From the NCBI GenBank assembly GCA_964546145.1, contig CAZJIU010000010.1, positions 1 to 44,328 of the forward strand: a DNA stretch of 44,328 nt, given 5' to 3'. The notes below the pieces were generated by a model, which saw only the letters and a list, made by a program, of their open reading frames with translations, had not been told where the DNA came from and searched no databases. Made by a program: the position numbers and the translations under genes. The stretch comes from CAZAKO01 sp964546145. Its GTDB lineage: Bacteria > Fidelibacterota > UBA2242. How positions within the stretch are numbered: the first letter of the stretch is position 1; every line of letters starts with the position of its first letter. This document shows positions 33,416-43,324 of the stretch, in pieces.

Positions 33416-35260
33416 ATGTCAAAGATTAAAATCCTCTCCGATCAATTGACCAATAAAATCGCCGCGGGTGAGGTTGTCCAGCGTCCGGCTTCGGTTGTTA
33501 AAGAATTGATTGAGAACAGTCTCGACGCCGGGGCAACTGAAATTACAATTTTAATTCAGGGCGGAGGTAAAACCCGATGCCAGGTGGTTGATAACGGCGA
33601 AGGGATGGGCAAGGATGATTTGCTACTTGCCTTTGAGCGCTATGCGACGAGTAAGATTGCAACAGCAGACGACCTCATGGCGATTCGCACTCTGGGCTTC
33701 AGAGGTGAGGCGCTGGCAAGCATTGCGGCGGTCGCGATCGTGGATGCGATTTCAACTGAAAGAGGAAATGATATTGGGCATGAGTTGCGGATTGAAGGCG
33801 GTAACTTTCGCTATGTGAAGCCAACTGCAACTCAGACGGGAACCAGCATCTCGATTAGAAATCTTTTTTATAATGTTCCGGCACGCCGCAAGTTTCTCAG
33901 GAGCAACGAGGTTGAATTCCGGCATATTGTTGATGTCTTGCGCAAGTTCGCGATAATTCGTCCGGAAATAAGTTTTACGTTGGTTCACAACGAGCATGAG
34001 GTCTTGCGGCTTAAGGCGCAGGATTTAAAAGAACGGATCGGTGAACTCTATTCTGGTGATTATTGTGAGAATTTGATCTGGATTGAACGGACAGTTCCGA
34101 CAATGAAGTTATCCGGATATATCGGAAATCTGAACCTGATCCGGGCGCGAACTGGCGACCAGTACTTCTTTGTGAATCGCCGGTTTGTCACTGACCGCCT
34201 CATGAATCATGCGGTTCTCTCGGCTTATACTGATCTCATTTCTCGTGGGGAATATCCATTTTATTGTTTGGATTTACAGCTGGACCCTGAGGCGGTGGAT
34301 GTCAATGTCCATCCATCTAAAATGGAGGTTAAATTCCGTCAGCAAAATGAGGTTTATCAGTTTCTCGAGGCTGCTGTGAAAGCCGGATTAAAAGAAGTAA
34401 CCGAGGTGATCCCGGATTTGCAGCGCTTTGCACCGGAGCACTACTACGCTCCCTTGAAGTTACCAAAATCGGAAAAGTCTGCACCGGATGTTGTAACATC
34501 AAAAACCAGCCCTGAATCTCCACTTGATGCTATCCAGCCTCAGCCGAGTTCGGTTCCAGCTGGTAAAGTACCTCAGGAGCAGCAGACAAATATACCGCTA
34601 CAACATCCGCATGTTCCTCCTAAGGAATTGTGGAAACAACGGGCCCAACGTTTTGTCGAGCAGGGTGAAACCAGACGGGAATATGAATTCATCCCGGATG
34701 TGCCGATCTATCAGTTACATAACAAATACATTGTGACGCAGATAAAATCCGGTTTGATAATTATTGATCAGCATGTTGCTCATGAACGTATTTTATATGA
34801 CAATGCGCTAAAAGCCATGGCTGAGCAATCCTGGAAAGGGCAGCAGTTACTGTTTCCCCAGATTATTGATCTGTCGGTAACCGATTTTTCAATGTTGCTC
34901 GAGATATTGCCCTTTTTGGAGAAGATTGGATTCAGTATTCGCGAATTCGGTAAACATACGATTGCCATCGAAGCGGTGCCGGCTGGCATGGCTTGGGGCA
35001 ACGAATCTACGATTATCAAAGAGCTAATTGATCATTATCAGGAATATGGCACCAAAGATACGAGTATTCAATCTAAGGTTGCCGCCGCCTATTGCTGTAA
35101 AGCGGCGATCAAAGCCGGGGATAAATTAAGTCAGGAGGAAATGCGCAACCTGGTGGACAATCTCTTTGCTACCCCGGATCCCTATTTTTGTCCGCACGGA
35201 CGACCGATCATTGTTAGCCTGACCATCAAAGAGCTGGACAAACGGTTTGAAAGGGCTTAA
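33416..35260 (+). CDS. mutL: DNA mismatch repair protein MutL
   Basis: A 614-residue protein. The GHKL ATPase N-terminal half has IAAGEVVQRPASVVKELIEN, DAGATEI, DNGEGM, TLGFRGEAL and GTSISIRNLFYNVPARRKF. A Gln/Pro-rich linker spans about 345-410. The C-terminal dimerisation/endonuclease domain starts near QLHNKYIVTQIKSG; its metal motif reads DQHVAHERILYD, a variant of the usual DQHAxxERxxYE. CCKAAIKAGDKL and CPHGRPI supply other metal-site residues. It acts with MutS in mismatch repair. miaA follows after 3 bp, the conserved mutL-miaA order. Confidence 0.96.
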   Translation: MSKIKILSDQLTNKIAAGEVVQRPASVVKELIENSLDAGATEITILIQGGGKTRCQVVDNGEGMGKDDLLLAFERYATSKIATADDLMAIRTLGFRGEALASIAAVAIVDAISTERGNDIGHELRIEGGNFRYVKPTATQTGTSISIRNLFYNVPARRKFLRSNEVEFRHIVDVLRKFAIIRPEISFTLVHNEHEVLRLKAQDLKERIGELYSGDYCENLIWIERTVPTMKLSGYIGNLNLIRARTGDQYFFVNRRFVTDRLMNHAVLSAYTDLISRGEYPFYCLDLQLDPEAVDVNVHPSKMEVKFRQQNEVYQFLEAAVKAGLKEVTEVIPDLQRFAPEHYYAPLKLPKSEKSAPDVVTSKTSPESPLDAIQPQPSSVPAGKVPQEQQTNIPLQHPHVPPKELWKQRAQRFVEQGETRREYEFIPDVPIYQLHNKYIVTQIKSGLIIIDQHVAHERILYDNALKAMAEQSWKGQQLLFPQIIDLSVTDFSMLLEILPFLEKIGFSIREFGKHTIAIEAVPAGMAWGNESTIIKELIDHYQEYGTKDTSIQSKVAAAYCCKAAIKAGDKLSQEEMRNLVDNLFATPDPYFCPHGRPIIVSLTIKELDKRFERA

Positions 35261-35263
35261 CGA

Positions 35264-36226
35264 TTGGTCGCTGTTTCTGCACTGTCAAATAAATTTATTT
35301 TTCAAAAAATTCCTTTCATTGTCGGTCCTACGGCGATGGGAAAAACTGCTACGGCGATTGAGCTGGCAAAGCAGTTGAATGGCGAAATTATCTCAATTGA
35401 TTCGCGGCAAGTGTATAAAGGTCTGGATATTGGCACGGCTAAACCAACCTTACATCAGCAGCAAGAAATTTCCCATCACTTAGTTGATATCCTTGAGCTC
35501 GATGAGCAGATTAGCGCCGGTGCTTACCGCAAATTAGCCCTAAAAACGGTGAGCGAAATCCAATCAAGGGGAAAATTGCCGATTTTTGTTGGTGGCAGCG
35601 GGATGTACATTAGGGCTTTGATCCGGGGAATTTTCCACGAAAGTTGCACGGATATGGTTATTCGCCGGCGAATCCGGAAGGAGTTGCAGGAAAAAGGAAC
35701 TGCCGCACTCTATAATCGGTTAGTTGATATTGATCCGGAATTGGCTGTCAAAATCCACCTCAACGATGTCAAGCGAATTACCCGGGCATTGGAAATCTAT
35801 GAAATAACCGGCAAACCGCCCAGCGAACATTATCGCACTCAGCAAACCAATCCGCCCTTTCCCTATCAAATATTTGTCTTGACCATGGAGCGCGAACTGC
35901 TCTATCGGCGCATCAATGCGCGAGTAGAGGAGATGATTGCCAGCGGATTAGTACGGGAAGTTGAGTTGCTTTTAAATCGAGGGTTGCGCCAAAATCTGGA
36001 TTTGTTGTTGACCCTCGGATACCGCGAAGTGATTCAGCATCTCGACGGCAATTGCTCACATGCAGAGATGGTTGAAAACATCAAACGCAATACCCGCCGG
36101 TATGCAAAACGGCAGTTGACCTGGTTTCGCAATCAGCTCGAGGCAACCTGGCTGACGATTGCCGAGCAGCAATCAATATCGGAAACAGCAGTTATAATTA
36201 TTCAACATTTATCTAATAAGACTTAG
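35264..36226 (+). CDS. miaA: tRNA dimethylallyltransferase
   Basis: A 320-residue enzyme. The only workable start is TTG, 14 codons before the P-loop strand. The P-loop is IVGPTAMGKTATA, followed by ISIDSRQVYKGLDIGTAKPT, FVGGSGMYIRALIRG and, near the C terminus, YAKRQLTWFRN, the MiaA signature. It transfers a dimethylallyl group to N6 of A37 in tRNAs reading U-starting codons. It is 3 bp after mutL and 9 bp before the MBOAT gene. Length is normal and no residue is odd. Confidence 0.95.
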   Translation: MVAVSALSNKFIFQKIPFIVGPTAMGKTATAIELAKQLNGEIISIDSRQVYKGLDIGTAKPTLHQQQEISHHLVDILELDEQISAGAYRKLALKTVSEIQSRGKLPIFVGGSGMYIRALIRGIFHESCTDMVIRRRIRKELQEKGTAALYNRLVDIDPELAVKIHLNDVKRITRALEIYEITGKPPSEHYRTQQTNPPFPYQIFVLTMERELLYRRINARVEEMIASGLVREVELLLNRGLRQNLDLLLTLGYREVIQHLDGNCSHAEMVENIKRNTRRYAKRQLTWFRNQLEATWLTIAEQQSISETAVIIIQHLSNKT

Positions 36227-36235
36227 CTAAAGTAT

Positions 36236-37684
36236 ATGCTTTTCAATTCTTTTCGATTTCTGATCTTCTTTCCGTTAGTTGTAGCAGCCTATTTTGCAAT
36301 TCCTTATAAATATCGCTGGATTCTGCTCTTGTTAGCCAGTTACTATTTTTACATGTGCTGGAAAGCAGAGTACCTGATCCTGATTATTATCTCAACTCTG
36401 ATTGATTATTTTGCCGGCTTGCAGATGGGTAGAATGCCCGAAAAGGAAAAACGTAAACCTTTTCTGATTCTGAGTCTATGTATGAATTTCGGACTACTGT
36501 TCAGCTTTAAGTATTTCAACTTTTTCAATGAGTCGTTCAGGCAGGTATTCCAGTATTTCAACATAATGTATCATGTCCCTTCACTGAAAGTATTACTGCC
36601 GGTGGGGATCAGCTTCTATACTTTTCAGACTCTGAGTTATACGATTGATGTTTACCGCGGAGAGCGCAAGCCGGAGAAACATCTTGGTATTTTTGCATTA
36701 TATGTGGCTTTTTTCCCTCAACTGGTTGCCGGGCCAATCGAGCGTTCGACGCGCCTGTTACCTCAATTTTTTAAAAAAATGGAATTTGACTACCAGCGGG
36801 TCAAAGATGGATTATTGTTGATGACCTGGGGATTTTTTAAAAAAGTGGTGATTGCCGACTGGGTCGCAATCTATATCAACCAGGTCTATAACAATCCCGC
36901 TTATTATCCGGGATTGCCGTCAATTGTGGCAACCTATTTTTTTGCCTTCCAGATTTACTGTGATTTCTCCGGCTACTCTGATATCGCCATTGGCGCTGCT
37001 CAGGTGATGGGCTATCGGCTCATGCTGAATTTTAATCGTCCTTATTTTTCCAAGAGTATTTTGGAGTTCTGGAAGCGCTGGCATATCTCGCTCTCCAGCT
37101 GGTTCCGGGATTATTTATATATTTCATTAGGCGGCAACCGGGTAGTTCGCTGGCGTTGGTTTACGAACATTTTTATTGTTTTCTTATTAAGTGGCTTATG
37201 GCATGGCGCCAACTGGACTTTTATCCTGTGGGGAGCTTTGCACGGATCTTACTATCTGATCTCCATCTGGACCGAAAACTTCCGGCTAAAATTTCAGCAG
37301 ATGATTGGATTGATGCGTTTTCCCCACATTCGTCAATATCTCAAGGTTTTTATTACCTTTCATCTGGTTGTATTTTCCTGGATATTTTTCCGGGCGAATT
37401 CACTCTATGATGCATTCCTGATCATTAGTAACCTGTTCTCTTCATTTGATCTAAGTTCGCTGTTTAGTGTCAGTGGTTTTGGAAAGCAACATTTTGTCAT
37501 GGCAATAAATTCGATTCTAGTACTGGTTGCAGTTGAACTCTTTCAGCGCCAGCATAAAGTAGCCGACTGGCTGAGAGCCCGCCCGGTCCTGGTTCGCTGG
37601 CTGATTTATTATGGCAGTGTAATGATAATCCTGCTTTTCGGGGCTTACGATAATTCAAGAGCATTTATCTATTTTCAATTCTGA
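36236..37684 (+). CDS. MBOAT-family membrane O-acyltransferase (AlgI-like)
   Basis: A 482-residue polytopic protein with about ten hydrophobic segments. Key segments: FNSFRFLIFFPLVVAAYF at the N terminus, LPVGISFYTFQTLSYTIDVYRG, FFPQLVAGPIERSTRLLPQF, FWKRWHISLSSWFRDYLYI and LSGLWHGANWTFILWGALHG with the catalytic histidine. This is the AlgI/DltB-type arrangement that moves acyl groups from cytoplasmic donors to an extracellular polysaccharide. The next gene, 6 bp away, encodes an SGNH-like partner, the usual two-component set for O-acetylation. The target polymer is unknown; no alginate or polysaccharide polymerase is nearby. Confidence 0.92.
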   Translation: MLFNSFRFLIFFPLVVAAYFAIPYKYRWILLLLASYYFYMCWKAEYLILIIISTLIDYFAGLQMGRMPEKEKRKPFLILSLCMNFGLLFSFKYFNFFNESFRQVFQYFNIMYHVPSLKVLLPVGISFYTFQTLSYTIDVYRGERKPEKHLGIFALYVAFFPQLVAGPIERSTRLLPQFFKKMEFDYQRVKDGLLLMTWGFFKKVVIADWVAIYINQVYNNPAYYPGLPSIVATYFFAFQIYCDFSGYSDIAIGAAQVMGYRLMLNFNRPYFSKSILEFWKRWHISLSSWFRDYLYISLGGNRVVRWRWFTNIFIVFLLSGLWHGANWTFILWGALHGSYYLISIWTENFRLKFQQMIGLMRFPHIRQYLKVFITFHLVVFSWIFFRANSLYDAFLIISNLFSSFDLSSLFSVSGFGKQHFVMAINSILVLVAVELFQRQHKVADWLRARPVLVRWLIYYGSVMIILLFGAYDNSRAFIYFQF

Positions 37685-37689
37685 GAGGT

Positions 37690-38625
37690 ATGATCGTTTC
37701 TTTATTAAAAAAGGCTTTGCTTTTACTTGGATTAATTGCCGGCTCGATTGCCGTGATCCTCTGGCTTCCGCTTAATCGTCCGGATCATTTTTTATTGGCT
37801 ACAATTGATAAAGAGAATCTGCTCCACCGCACTCCCTCACCGAAAATAATTGTTATCGGTGGCTCGAATACTATCTTCAATATTGACAGCAAGCTTATCA
37901 GTGATTCGATTGGTTTACCGGTGGTTAATATGGGCTTGCATGCCGGGCTAGGTCTGGAATTTATGCTGAATGAGATCAGACCTTATATTAAGTCTGGGGA
38001 TGTAGTGATCATCATGCCCGAGTATGCTCAATTTTTTGGTGATCTGTTTTATGGGGGCAGGATTTTAACGCGCCTGGTTACACTGGATCCGCACGCCTTT
38101 CAATATGTCAGAACCTGGGGGCAGTACCTGGCACTAATCAAGGGCGCCGGACTAGAAGCACGCAGCAAGATAGTCTATTTGTTGGGACGGAGCGCTGAGG
38201 AAGAGACTTATAATCGAACAGCGTTCAATACCTATGGTGATCTCAGAAGTGAAGTAATTGGCAATCAATCCCTGGTAAAATTACAGGTCGAAAACTATGA
38301 GATAAGACCACTGCGTGAAATTAATTCCGAATGCATCAGAGAATTGAACAAATTTTTTACCCAGACGCAGCGGAGTGAAGTCCAGGTATATCTTGCCTAT
38401 TCAGCCATTCCGCTAGAGCAATATTTGAGTAACTTTGATCGGATTTATGCTCTCATTGAATATTTAAAACAAAATCTCAAAATCCCACTGCTGTTTTCCC
38501 CCGATAAGGTTTTAGTCCCAGCGAGTGAATTTTTTGATACTTACTATCATTTGAATAGTATCGGTAGACAACGATATACTGAAATCCTGATCAAATATTT
38601 GTTAAACCGGATTGCGAAAAATTGA
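37690..38625 (+). CDS. SGNH-like secreted/membrane-anchored partner of the MBOAT
   Basis: A 311-residue protein with one N-terminal transmembrane helix (about 8-25) and a periplasmic domain. IIVIGGSNTIFNIDSKLI fits block I of the SGNH fold (GxSN in place of GDS), with VVNMGLHAGLG as the next strand-loop. Near the C terminus DTYYHLNSIGRQRYTE could supply the Asp/His pair. Such proteins complete O-acetylation by moving acetyl groups from the MBOAT to the glycan. The family call rests on motifs and context; overall similarity to a named family could not be checked. Confidence 0.68.
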   Translation: MIVSLLKKALLLLGLIAGSIAVILWLPLNRPDHFLLATIDKENLLHRTPSPKIIVIGGSNTIFNIDSKLISDSIGLPVVNMGLHAGLGLEFMLNEIRPYIKSGDVVIIMPEYAQFFGDLFYGGRILTRLVTLDPHAFQYVRTWGQYLALIKGAGLEARSKIVYLLGRSAEEETYNRTAFNTYGDLRSEVIGNQSLVKLQVENYEIRPLREINSECIRELNKFFTQTQRSEVQVYLAYSAIPLEQYLSNFDRIYALIEYLKQNLKIPLLFSPDKVLVPASEFFDTYYHLNSIGRQRYTEILIKYLLNRIAKN

Positions 38626-38734
38626 ACTTTTTCGATTATAGTAGCACATTGACCTCGAATGAGTACAAATTGAATGCAGATTATTTTTGATAATCCCGTG
38701 AGTGGCAAAGTTTCATAGTCATAATGTGTGAGTC

Positions 38735-41341
38735 ATGCGGATAAATTGGTTGCTTATTTTGGCGATAATTCCAGTTAGTCTGTCAGCTGCACCAAAGTTG
38801 GATATTAATCAGTTTATCGGTGATACATTAATCATCCCACTGCCAGTTGATTCGATTCCAGTATCCTCGGCGCTTCGGTTGCAAATTACGGATGACCGCC
38901 CGCTGTCCGATAGAATCCTCGGCATTCAGCAGACCAAGAAGTGGAAGTACATTCCGATTGATCAGTATCTTCTGCTCAATCAATCTTTNNNNNNNNNNNN
39001 NNNNNNNNNNNNNNNNNNNNNNNNNNNNNNNNNNNNNNNNNNNNNNNNNNNNNNNNNNNNNNNNNNNNNNNNNNNNNNNNNNNNNNNNACGGACCAAAAA
39101 ACCGGCGAGACGATTATCGGCGCGAATGTCATCCTCCAGGGTACTGCCAGAGGTGCCGCCACTGACGTTAAAGGTTTTTTCATTATCCGCAATGTCGAGT
39201 CCGGGAAAGTTGTGCTTCATTTTTCACATATTGCTTATCAGGATTTGTTCAAAGAGATCAATGTTGAAGACAAAAATATATTCCTCAATCAGGTTGCCCT
39301 AGAGCCCCGCTCGTTGCAGACCGAAGCGGTCGAGGTTGTCGGGCAACGGGGAACACTCATTCAGCGCGATATGGATATAGCTAGTTTTGAGGTGGATCCG
39401 ATTGTTTTGACCGAAATGCCGCAGCTGAGTAAGGACGTTTTTCGTTTATTGAAATTATCGCCCAGTGTGACGATTTCTGATCCTTTTTCGCCGTTGTATT
39501 ATGTACGCGGCAGCGATCCGGGCGAGAATCTGGTGCAGCTGGATGGAATGACTATTTATAATCCGCAGCATTTTATGGGTTCGAATGCGGTATTCAACCC
39601 CTATGCGATTAAAAACATTGAGATGCTGGTCGGTGGTTTTGATGCCGAATACGGCGGGCGCAATTCCTCTATTCTAAATATCAGCTCCCGCGAAGGGCAT
39701 CAGAGTGAAGTTCACGGTGAGTTCAAACCCTCCACTTCGGGAATATCCGGCGCTATCGAGTTTCCGGCTGGCCGGAATGCCACAGCGATGTTTTCCGGGA
39801 GAATCATTAGCGATTTGAGCTATCGGGTTTTAATGGGTTCGCCCAATTTAATGGCGGATTTTAATAGTGCCTATCAAACAACTATTAAAAAAACCCGCCT
39901 TCGTTTATCCGGATTCTATGCCCGGGATTATCTGGATTATAGTATTGATAATTTACTGCTCTTTTTCCCTGAAGAGGTTCTTGAAGGTTTCGAAGAATTC
40001 GAAGAAGGATTTATTACCAATACCAGCAATCGTGCGCTGGGAATTCAAACCAGTTCGGTCCTGATGCCAAATCTTTTATGGGAATCACAACTATACTACT
40101 CTGCCTCTCATGTTGATAATCAAACCTATTTCAGCTACATTATTGAAGATACGACTTTTGGAACCGATGTAGGTATTAATTTCAAAACCCGCATCGAGAA
40201 TTCGATTGATGATGTAACTTTAAAGACCAATTTATCCTACTTCACTTTCTGGAATCAGAGCTGGAAGCTGGGTTTGGAAATTAATCGGCTGCGTTTTAAG
40301 AATCGGCTGGGTTATTTTGATCTGAAAAATAGCGGTTCAACTTACTTTACGACGCTGGAGGCATTTTATCTGCAGGATAAAATTGAGATTGGTCGCCTGC
40401 TGGTGAAAATCGGGCTGCGGAACTCCCGGGATATTAATAAAATCAAATGGCGTCAGGAGCCAAGACTCTCAGCTACCTGTAAAATAAGTGATCTGACGGT
40501 TAAGTTGGCTTACGGCCATTACTACCAATATCTTACAACTATGGATTCTAAGAATAATGAGTTTGTTCAATTTATGGAGTATTACACTACTTTACGCGAT
40601 TATGATCCGCTTTTTTCGGTTCAGTATATCGCTGGAATCGAAGGTCGCCTTTCACCGCGACTGAATTATTCGATTACGGCGTATTATAAGGATTTGCGCA
40701 ATTTGTATCGTTATAGTTACGAATCGGGTGGACTGGCACTCACCCAGCAGCAGACCATTGACCAGGGTAAGGGAAAATCTTACGGGTGTGAATTTCTAAT
40801 GCGGGGCGAGATTAGTAAGCTTTCTGGTTGGATCGGTTATACCTATTCCAAAGGAACCCGCAACTATCCGTTACTTTTGAATGGCAAAACAATTCTGTTT
40901 GATGGCGATCAGCCGCATAATTTTAAGACGGTTATCCTTTACAAATTGACAGAGGATATAACCGCCAGTTCGGTGTTCCAGTTCACTTCCGGATTTCCTA
41001 AAACCTGGGAAACCGGAATGCTAATGCACTATTTCTACGATCCATTGGAGAATTCTTTGGGAGTAACTCCGACCAGCATTACGCCGACTAAAAACAACGT
41101 CCGCTATCCGCCGCGTTTAAGCTGGGATGTGGGTTGGAAGAAGCAACTACGCGATGGGTTTGGTTATTATCTGGCGGAATATCTGGGAGCGGATGAGGCG
41201 GTTTTCAGTATGACTATTCGCAACCCCTTGTTTCTCCATCGCGACCCGCAATGGTATTTTTATTTTCCGAATTACGGTTATTATGGTTTTGATTTTGAAT
41301 TTCTGCCGAGTATTACAGCAGATTACAGTATCAGGTTTTAA
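38735..41341 (+). CDS. TonB-dependent outer-membrane receptor, interrupted by assembly gap
   Basis: An apparent 868-residue protein, but 100 N replace part of it after residue 84. A Sec signal peptide covers about 1-18. Residues 30-84 may be a short STN-like region. After the gap comes a carboxypeptidase-regulatory-like domain (GETIIGANVILQGTARGAATD), then a plug (MPQLSKDVFRLLKLSPSV, YYVRGSDPGENLVQLDGM, GGFDAEYGGRNSSILNISS) and a beta-barrel ending in a C-terminal Phe, the barrel-assembly signal. It imports a ligand using TonB energy. It is followed 3 bp later by a DUF4249-like gene, a common Bacteroidota-type pairing. No SusD gene. The ligand is unknown. Confidence 0.87.
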   Translation: MRINWLLILAIIPVSLSAAPKLDINQFIGDTLIIPLPVDSIPVSSALRLQITDDRPLSDRILGIQQTKKWKYIPIDQYLLLNQSXXXXXXXXXXXXXXXXXXXXXXXXXXXXXXXXXXTDQKTGETIIGANVILQGTARGAATDVKGFFIIRNVESGKVVLHFSHIAYQDLFKEINVEDKNIFLNQVALEPRSLQTEAVEVVGQRGTLIQRDMDIASFEVDPIVLTEMPQLSKDVFRLLKLSPSVTISDPFSPLYYVRGSDPGENLVQLDGMTIYNPQHFMGSNAVFNPYAIKNIEMLVGGFDAEYGGRNSSILNISSREGHQSEVHGEFKPSTSGISGAIEFPAGRNATAMFSGRIISDLSYRVLMGSPNLMADFNSAYQTTIKKTRLRLSGFYARDYLDYSIDNLLLFFPEEVLEGFEEFEEGFITNTSNRALGIQTSSVLMPNLLWESQLYYSASHVDNQTYFSYIIEDTTFGTDVGINFKTRIENSIDDVTLKTNLSYFTFWNQSWKLGLEINRLRFKNRLGYFDLKNSGSTYFTTLEAFYLQDKIEIGRLLVKIGLRNSRDINKIKWRQEPRLSATCKISDLTVKLAYGHYYQYLTTMDSKNNEFVQFMEYYTTLRDYDPLFSVQYIAGIEGRLSPRLNYSITAYYKDLRNLYRYSYESGGLALTQQQTIDQGKGKSYGCEFLMRGEISKLSGWIGYTYSKGTRNYPLLLNGKTILFDGDQPHNFKTVILYKLTEDITASSVFQFTSGFPKTWETGMLMHYFYDPLENSLGVTPTSITPTKNNVRYPPRLSWDVGWKKQLRDGFGYYLAEYLGADEAVFSMTIRNPLFLHRDPQWYFYFPNYGYYGFDFEFLPSITADYSIRF
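38989..39088. other. Assembly gap of exactly 100 N
   Basis: A second 100-base placeholder, inside the TonB-dependent receptor gene between the signal region and the carboxypeptidase-regulatory-like domain. The reading frame appears to continue, but with a placeholder this is chance; the true length is unknown. Confidence 0.95.
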
Positions 41342-41344
41342 CAG

Positions 41345-42121
41345 ATGAAGAAGAGAATAAATATCATTTGCTGGTTATTAATAATATTATTGGTAAGTAT
41401 TTACACTTGTGATTTACCGACTCAACCGGGACCTATGCCTAAGGATTTGATTGATCTGAAGTTCGAGCCAGGTCTGAATATTTTTGGAGTACTCAGGGCT
41501 GACAGTATCGCGGGAAGTTCATTTTTCCATGTCGAGCGCGCCGTTAAAACCAAAGAGATGTACGAAGGAGGTGATCTTGCCGACACCACGGCTACTGTAA
41601 AGCTTACTGACACTCTTAGTAATGCAACATGCTGGTTTAATCCGGCTACAGATACCGCTTATGATGGATATTATTATAATTCGAATTTTATGCCCCAGCC
41701 GGAACATCACTATCAGTTGGAAATTCAATCGGCGATTTTACCAACACTCCAGGCTGAAACCACGGTACCGCGAAAACCGGTGATTGTTCCCGGATCATTG
41801 GACATTACCAGCCAGCGCGTATCGTTTGAACTGCAACTTTCCAGCGATACATATCAATATAACGTTTATTTAAATCTCGGGAGTTATTTTATTGAAAAGC
41901 AATTTTCCAATAATCGTGATGGTATTTTCAAGATTGAGTTTGAGTTCCCAAGTGGTCAACTGCCGACAGGATTGACGATTATTGGTTATGATCAGAATCT
42001 GACCACCTATCTTAATAGCTCCCCATCCTTTATTCCCCAAACCTTCCATGAAATGGTTACGACCGTTGAAAACGGCTATGGCTGTTTTGGCTCACTGGCA
42101 ATGACGACGATCCAATTTTAA
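41345..42121 (+). CDS. DUF4249-like outer-membrane lipoprotein, receptor partner
   Basis: A 258-residue protein with an N-terminal signal ending SIYTC; the Thr before Cys is unusual, but the LysM lipoprotein at 7638 has the same feature (LVTC). The mature part is beta-rich: LKFEPGLNIFGVLRADS, ATVKLTD, YYNSNFMPQPEHHYQLEIQ and AETTVPRKP. This order (strand with GVL, then P-x-H-x-Y-x-L, then A-x-T-x-x-P) fits DUF4249, whose genes often follow TonB-dependent receptors. The spacing of 3 bp here supports that role. It may act as a surface ligand-binding accessory. The family call is by pattern only. Confidence 0.65.
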   Translation: MKKRINIICWLLIILLVSIYTCDLPTQPGPMPKDLIDLKFEPGLNIFGVLRADSIAGSSFFHVERAVKTKEMYEGGDLADTTATVKLTDTLSNATCWFNPATDTAYDGYYYNSNFMPQPEHHYQLEIQSAILPTLQAETTVPRKPVIVPGSLDITSQRVSFELQLSSDTYQYNVYLNLGSYFIEKQFSNNRDGIFKIEFEFPSGQLPTGLTIIGYDQNLTTYLNSSPSFIPQTFHEMVTTVENGYGCFGSLAMTTIQF

Positions 42122-42139
42122 AGTGGATTGAATTAGGGC

Positions 42140-43102
42140 TTACTGCCCGAAAATTTCTCCATCCGGTTTTTCGAAATCCGGGAAATAAGAGTCGTGATTT
42201 TCAAGATCGGCAATATCCTGGCGATAGGCCTTTGTCAAACCGCTTTCCTCGAACATTTCCAAAACCTGAAGATACTCACTCTTTTTAATCCGTCTACCAA
42301 TCATTGGATGGCGAATTGCCTGGTAACAGGGATGATACTGCGCCATGATGCTGACCGGAATTTGAGGGTCAATTGCGGCAATAGCCTGGAAAACTTTGCG
42401 GCTGCCCGCAGTGCCTTCCGGCAGGACCAGGTGACGGATGAGTAGTCCTCTATGAGCGACGCGCTGGCTATCGAGTTTGAGCAACCCGACCTGGCGGTAC
42501 ATTTCGCTGACTGCCTGAGTGCTAATGGCGTAATAGTTGGGCAAAGCGGAGAATTCTTCAGCCCAGGCATCGGCGCCATATTTCATATCCGGCAGGTAAA
42601 TGTCTACGATGCCTTCAAACAGCTGCAGAATTTCCAGCCGATCGTAGCCGTTAGTATTGTAAACTACCGGGATTGACAAACCATTTTCGACGGCAATTGC
42701 CAGCGCCTCAACTAAAAACGGCAAATGGGGTGTCGGCGTTACCCAGTTGATATTGTGACAACCCAGCGCTTGCAACTGGAGATGTTCCTGTGCTAATTCT
42801 GAGGGTGTAACCTTATGTCCAATTTTTAGATGACTGATCTGGTAGTTTTGACAGAAGATGCATTTGGCGTTGCAGCCACAGAGAAATATCGTCCCGGAGC
42901 CGCGATAACCGGAAATTGGCGGTTCTTCGCCATGATGGGGCAAAGTGCTGGAAAGCACGGCTTGGGAACCAATCCCGCATTTACCAAGTTTGCCATTATC
43001 GCGCTGGGCAAGACAGCGGTGTGGACATAATTGGCAAGGTCTGGATTGCCGATAAAGTTCCTGACTGCGGGTGTATATTTCGGCTGCGGATATGGTTGGC
43101 AT
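42140..43102 (-). CDS. Radical SAM protein, PflA/PflX-like
   Basis: A 320-residue protein. Its radical SAM cluster motif is CGCNAKCIFCQNYQ (CxxxCxxC), and an N-terminal cysteine set (CQLCPHRCLAQR, GKCGIG) precedes it. This arrangement is that of the uncharacterised group related to pyruvate-formate-lyase-activating enzyme (PflX/COG1313). VVYNTNGYDRLE and DIYLPDMKYGAD are further family segments. It generates a 5'-deoxyadenosyl radical from SAM; the target protein is unknown, and no glycyl-radical enzyme is nearby. AGGA lies upstream of the ATG. It converges with the DUF4249-like gene (18 bp apart) and is the last clearly chromosomal gene before the accessory end. Confidence 0.88.
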   Translation of the reverse strand: MPTISAAEIYTRSQELYRQSRPCQLCPHRCLAQRDNGKLGKCGIGSQAVLSSTLPHHGEEPPISGYRGSGTIFLCGCNAKCIFCQNYQISHLKIGHKVTPSELAQEHLQLQALGCHNINWVTPTPHLPFLVEALAIAVENGLSIPVVYNTNGYDRLEILQLFEGIVDIYLPDMKYGADAWAEEFSALPNYYAISTQAVSEMYRQVGLLKLDSQRVAHRGLLIRHLVLPEGTAGSRKVFQAIAAIDPQIPVSIMAQYHPCYQAIRHPMIGRRIKKSEYLQVLEMFEESGLTKAYRQDIADLENHDSYFPDFEKPDGEIFGQ

Positions 43103-43324
43103 GTTATTTTTTCCTATACTAAATGCTTTTGAATTTAGATACTGTGGTTAGTTCTGGCAATTCCTTTTTGATGCCTTTGGTGGGGCTAAAAATCCAGTTC
43201 CTTTGATAAATTTGCATTGTAATAAATAATTTCACCATGTAGCTTTGAAACAAATGCAATCCAGACCTGCACAAGCAGCAAACTTGAATTTGAAAGGTCC
43301 GATTTTACCGGCGGGCTTTTTTGT
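43103..43324. other. Junction stretch without a gene
   Basis: 222 bp upstream of the radical SAM gene with no supported coding sequence. It contains stop codons in all frames I checked. It separates conserved genes from the recombinase fragment and cassette region. Confidence 0.5.
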
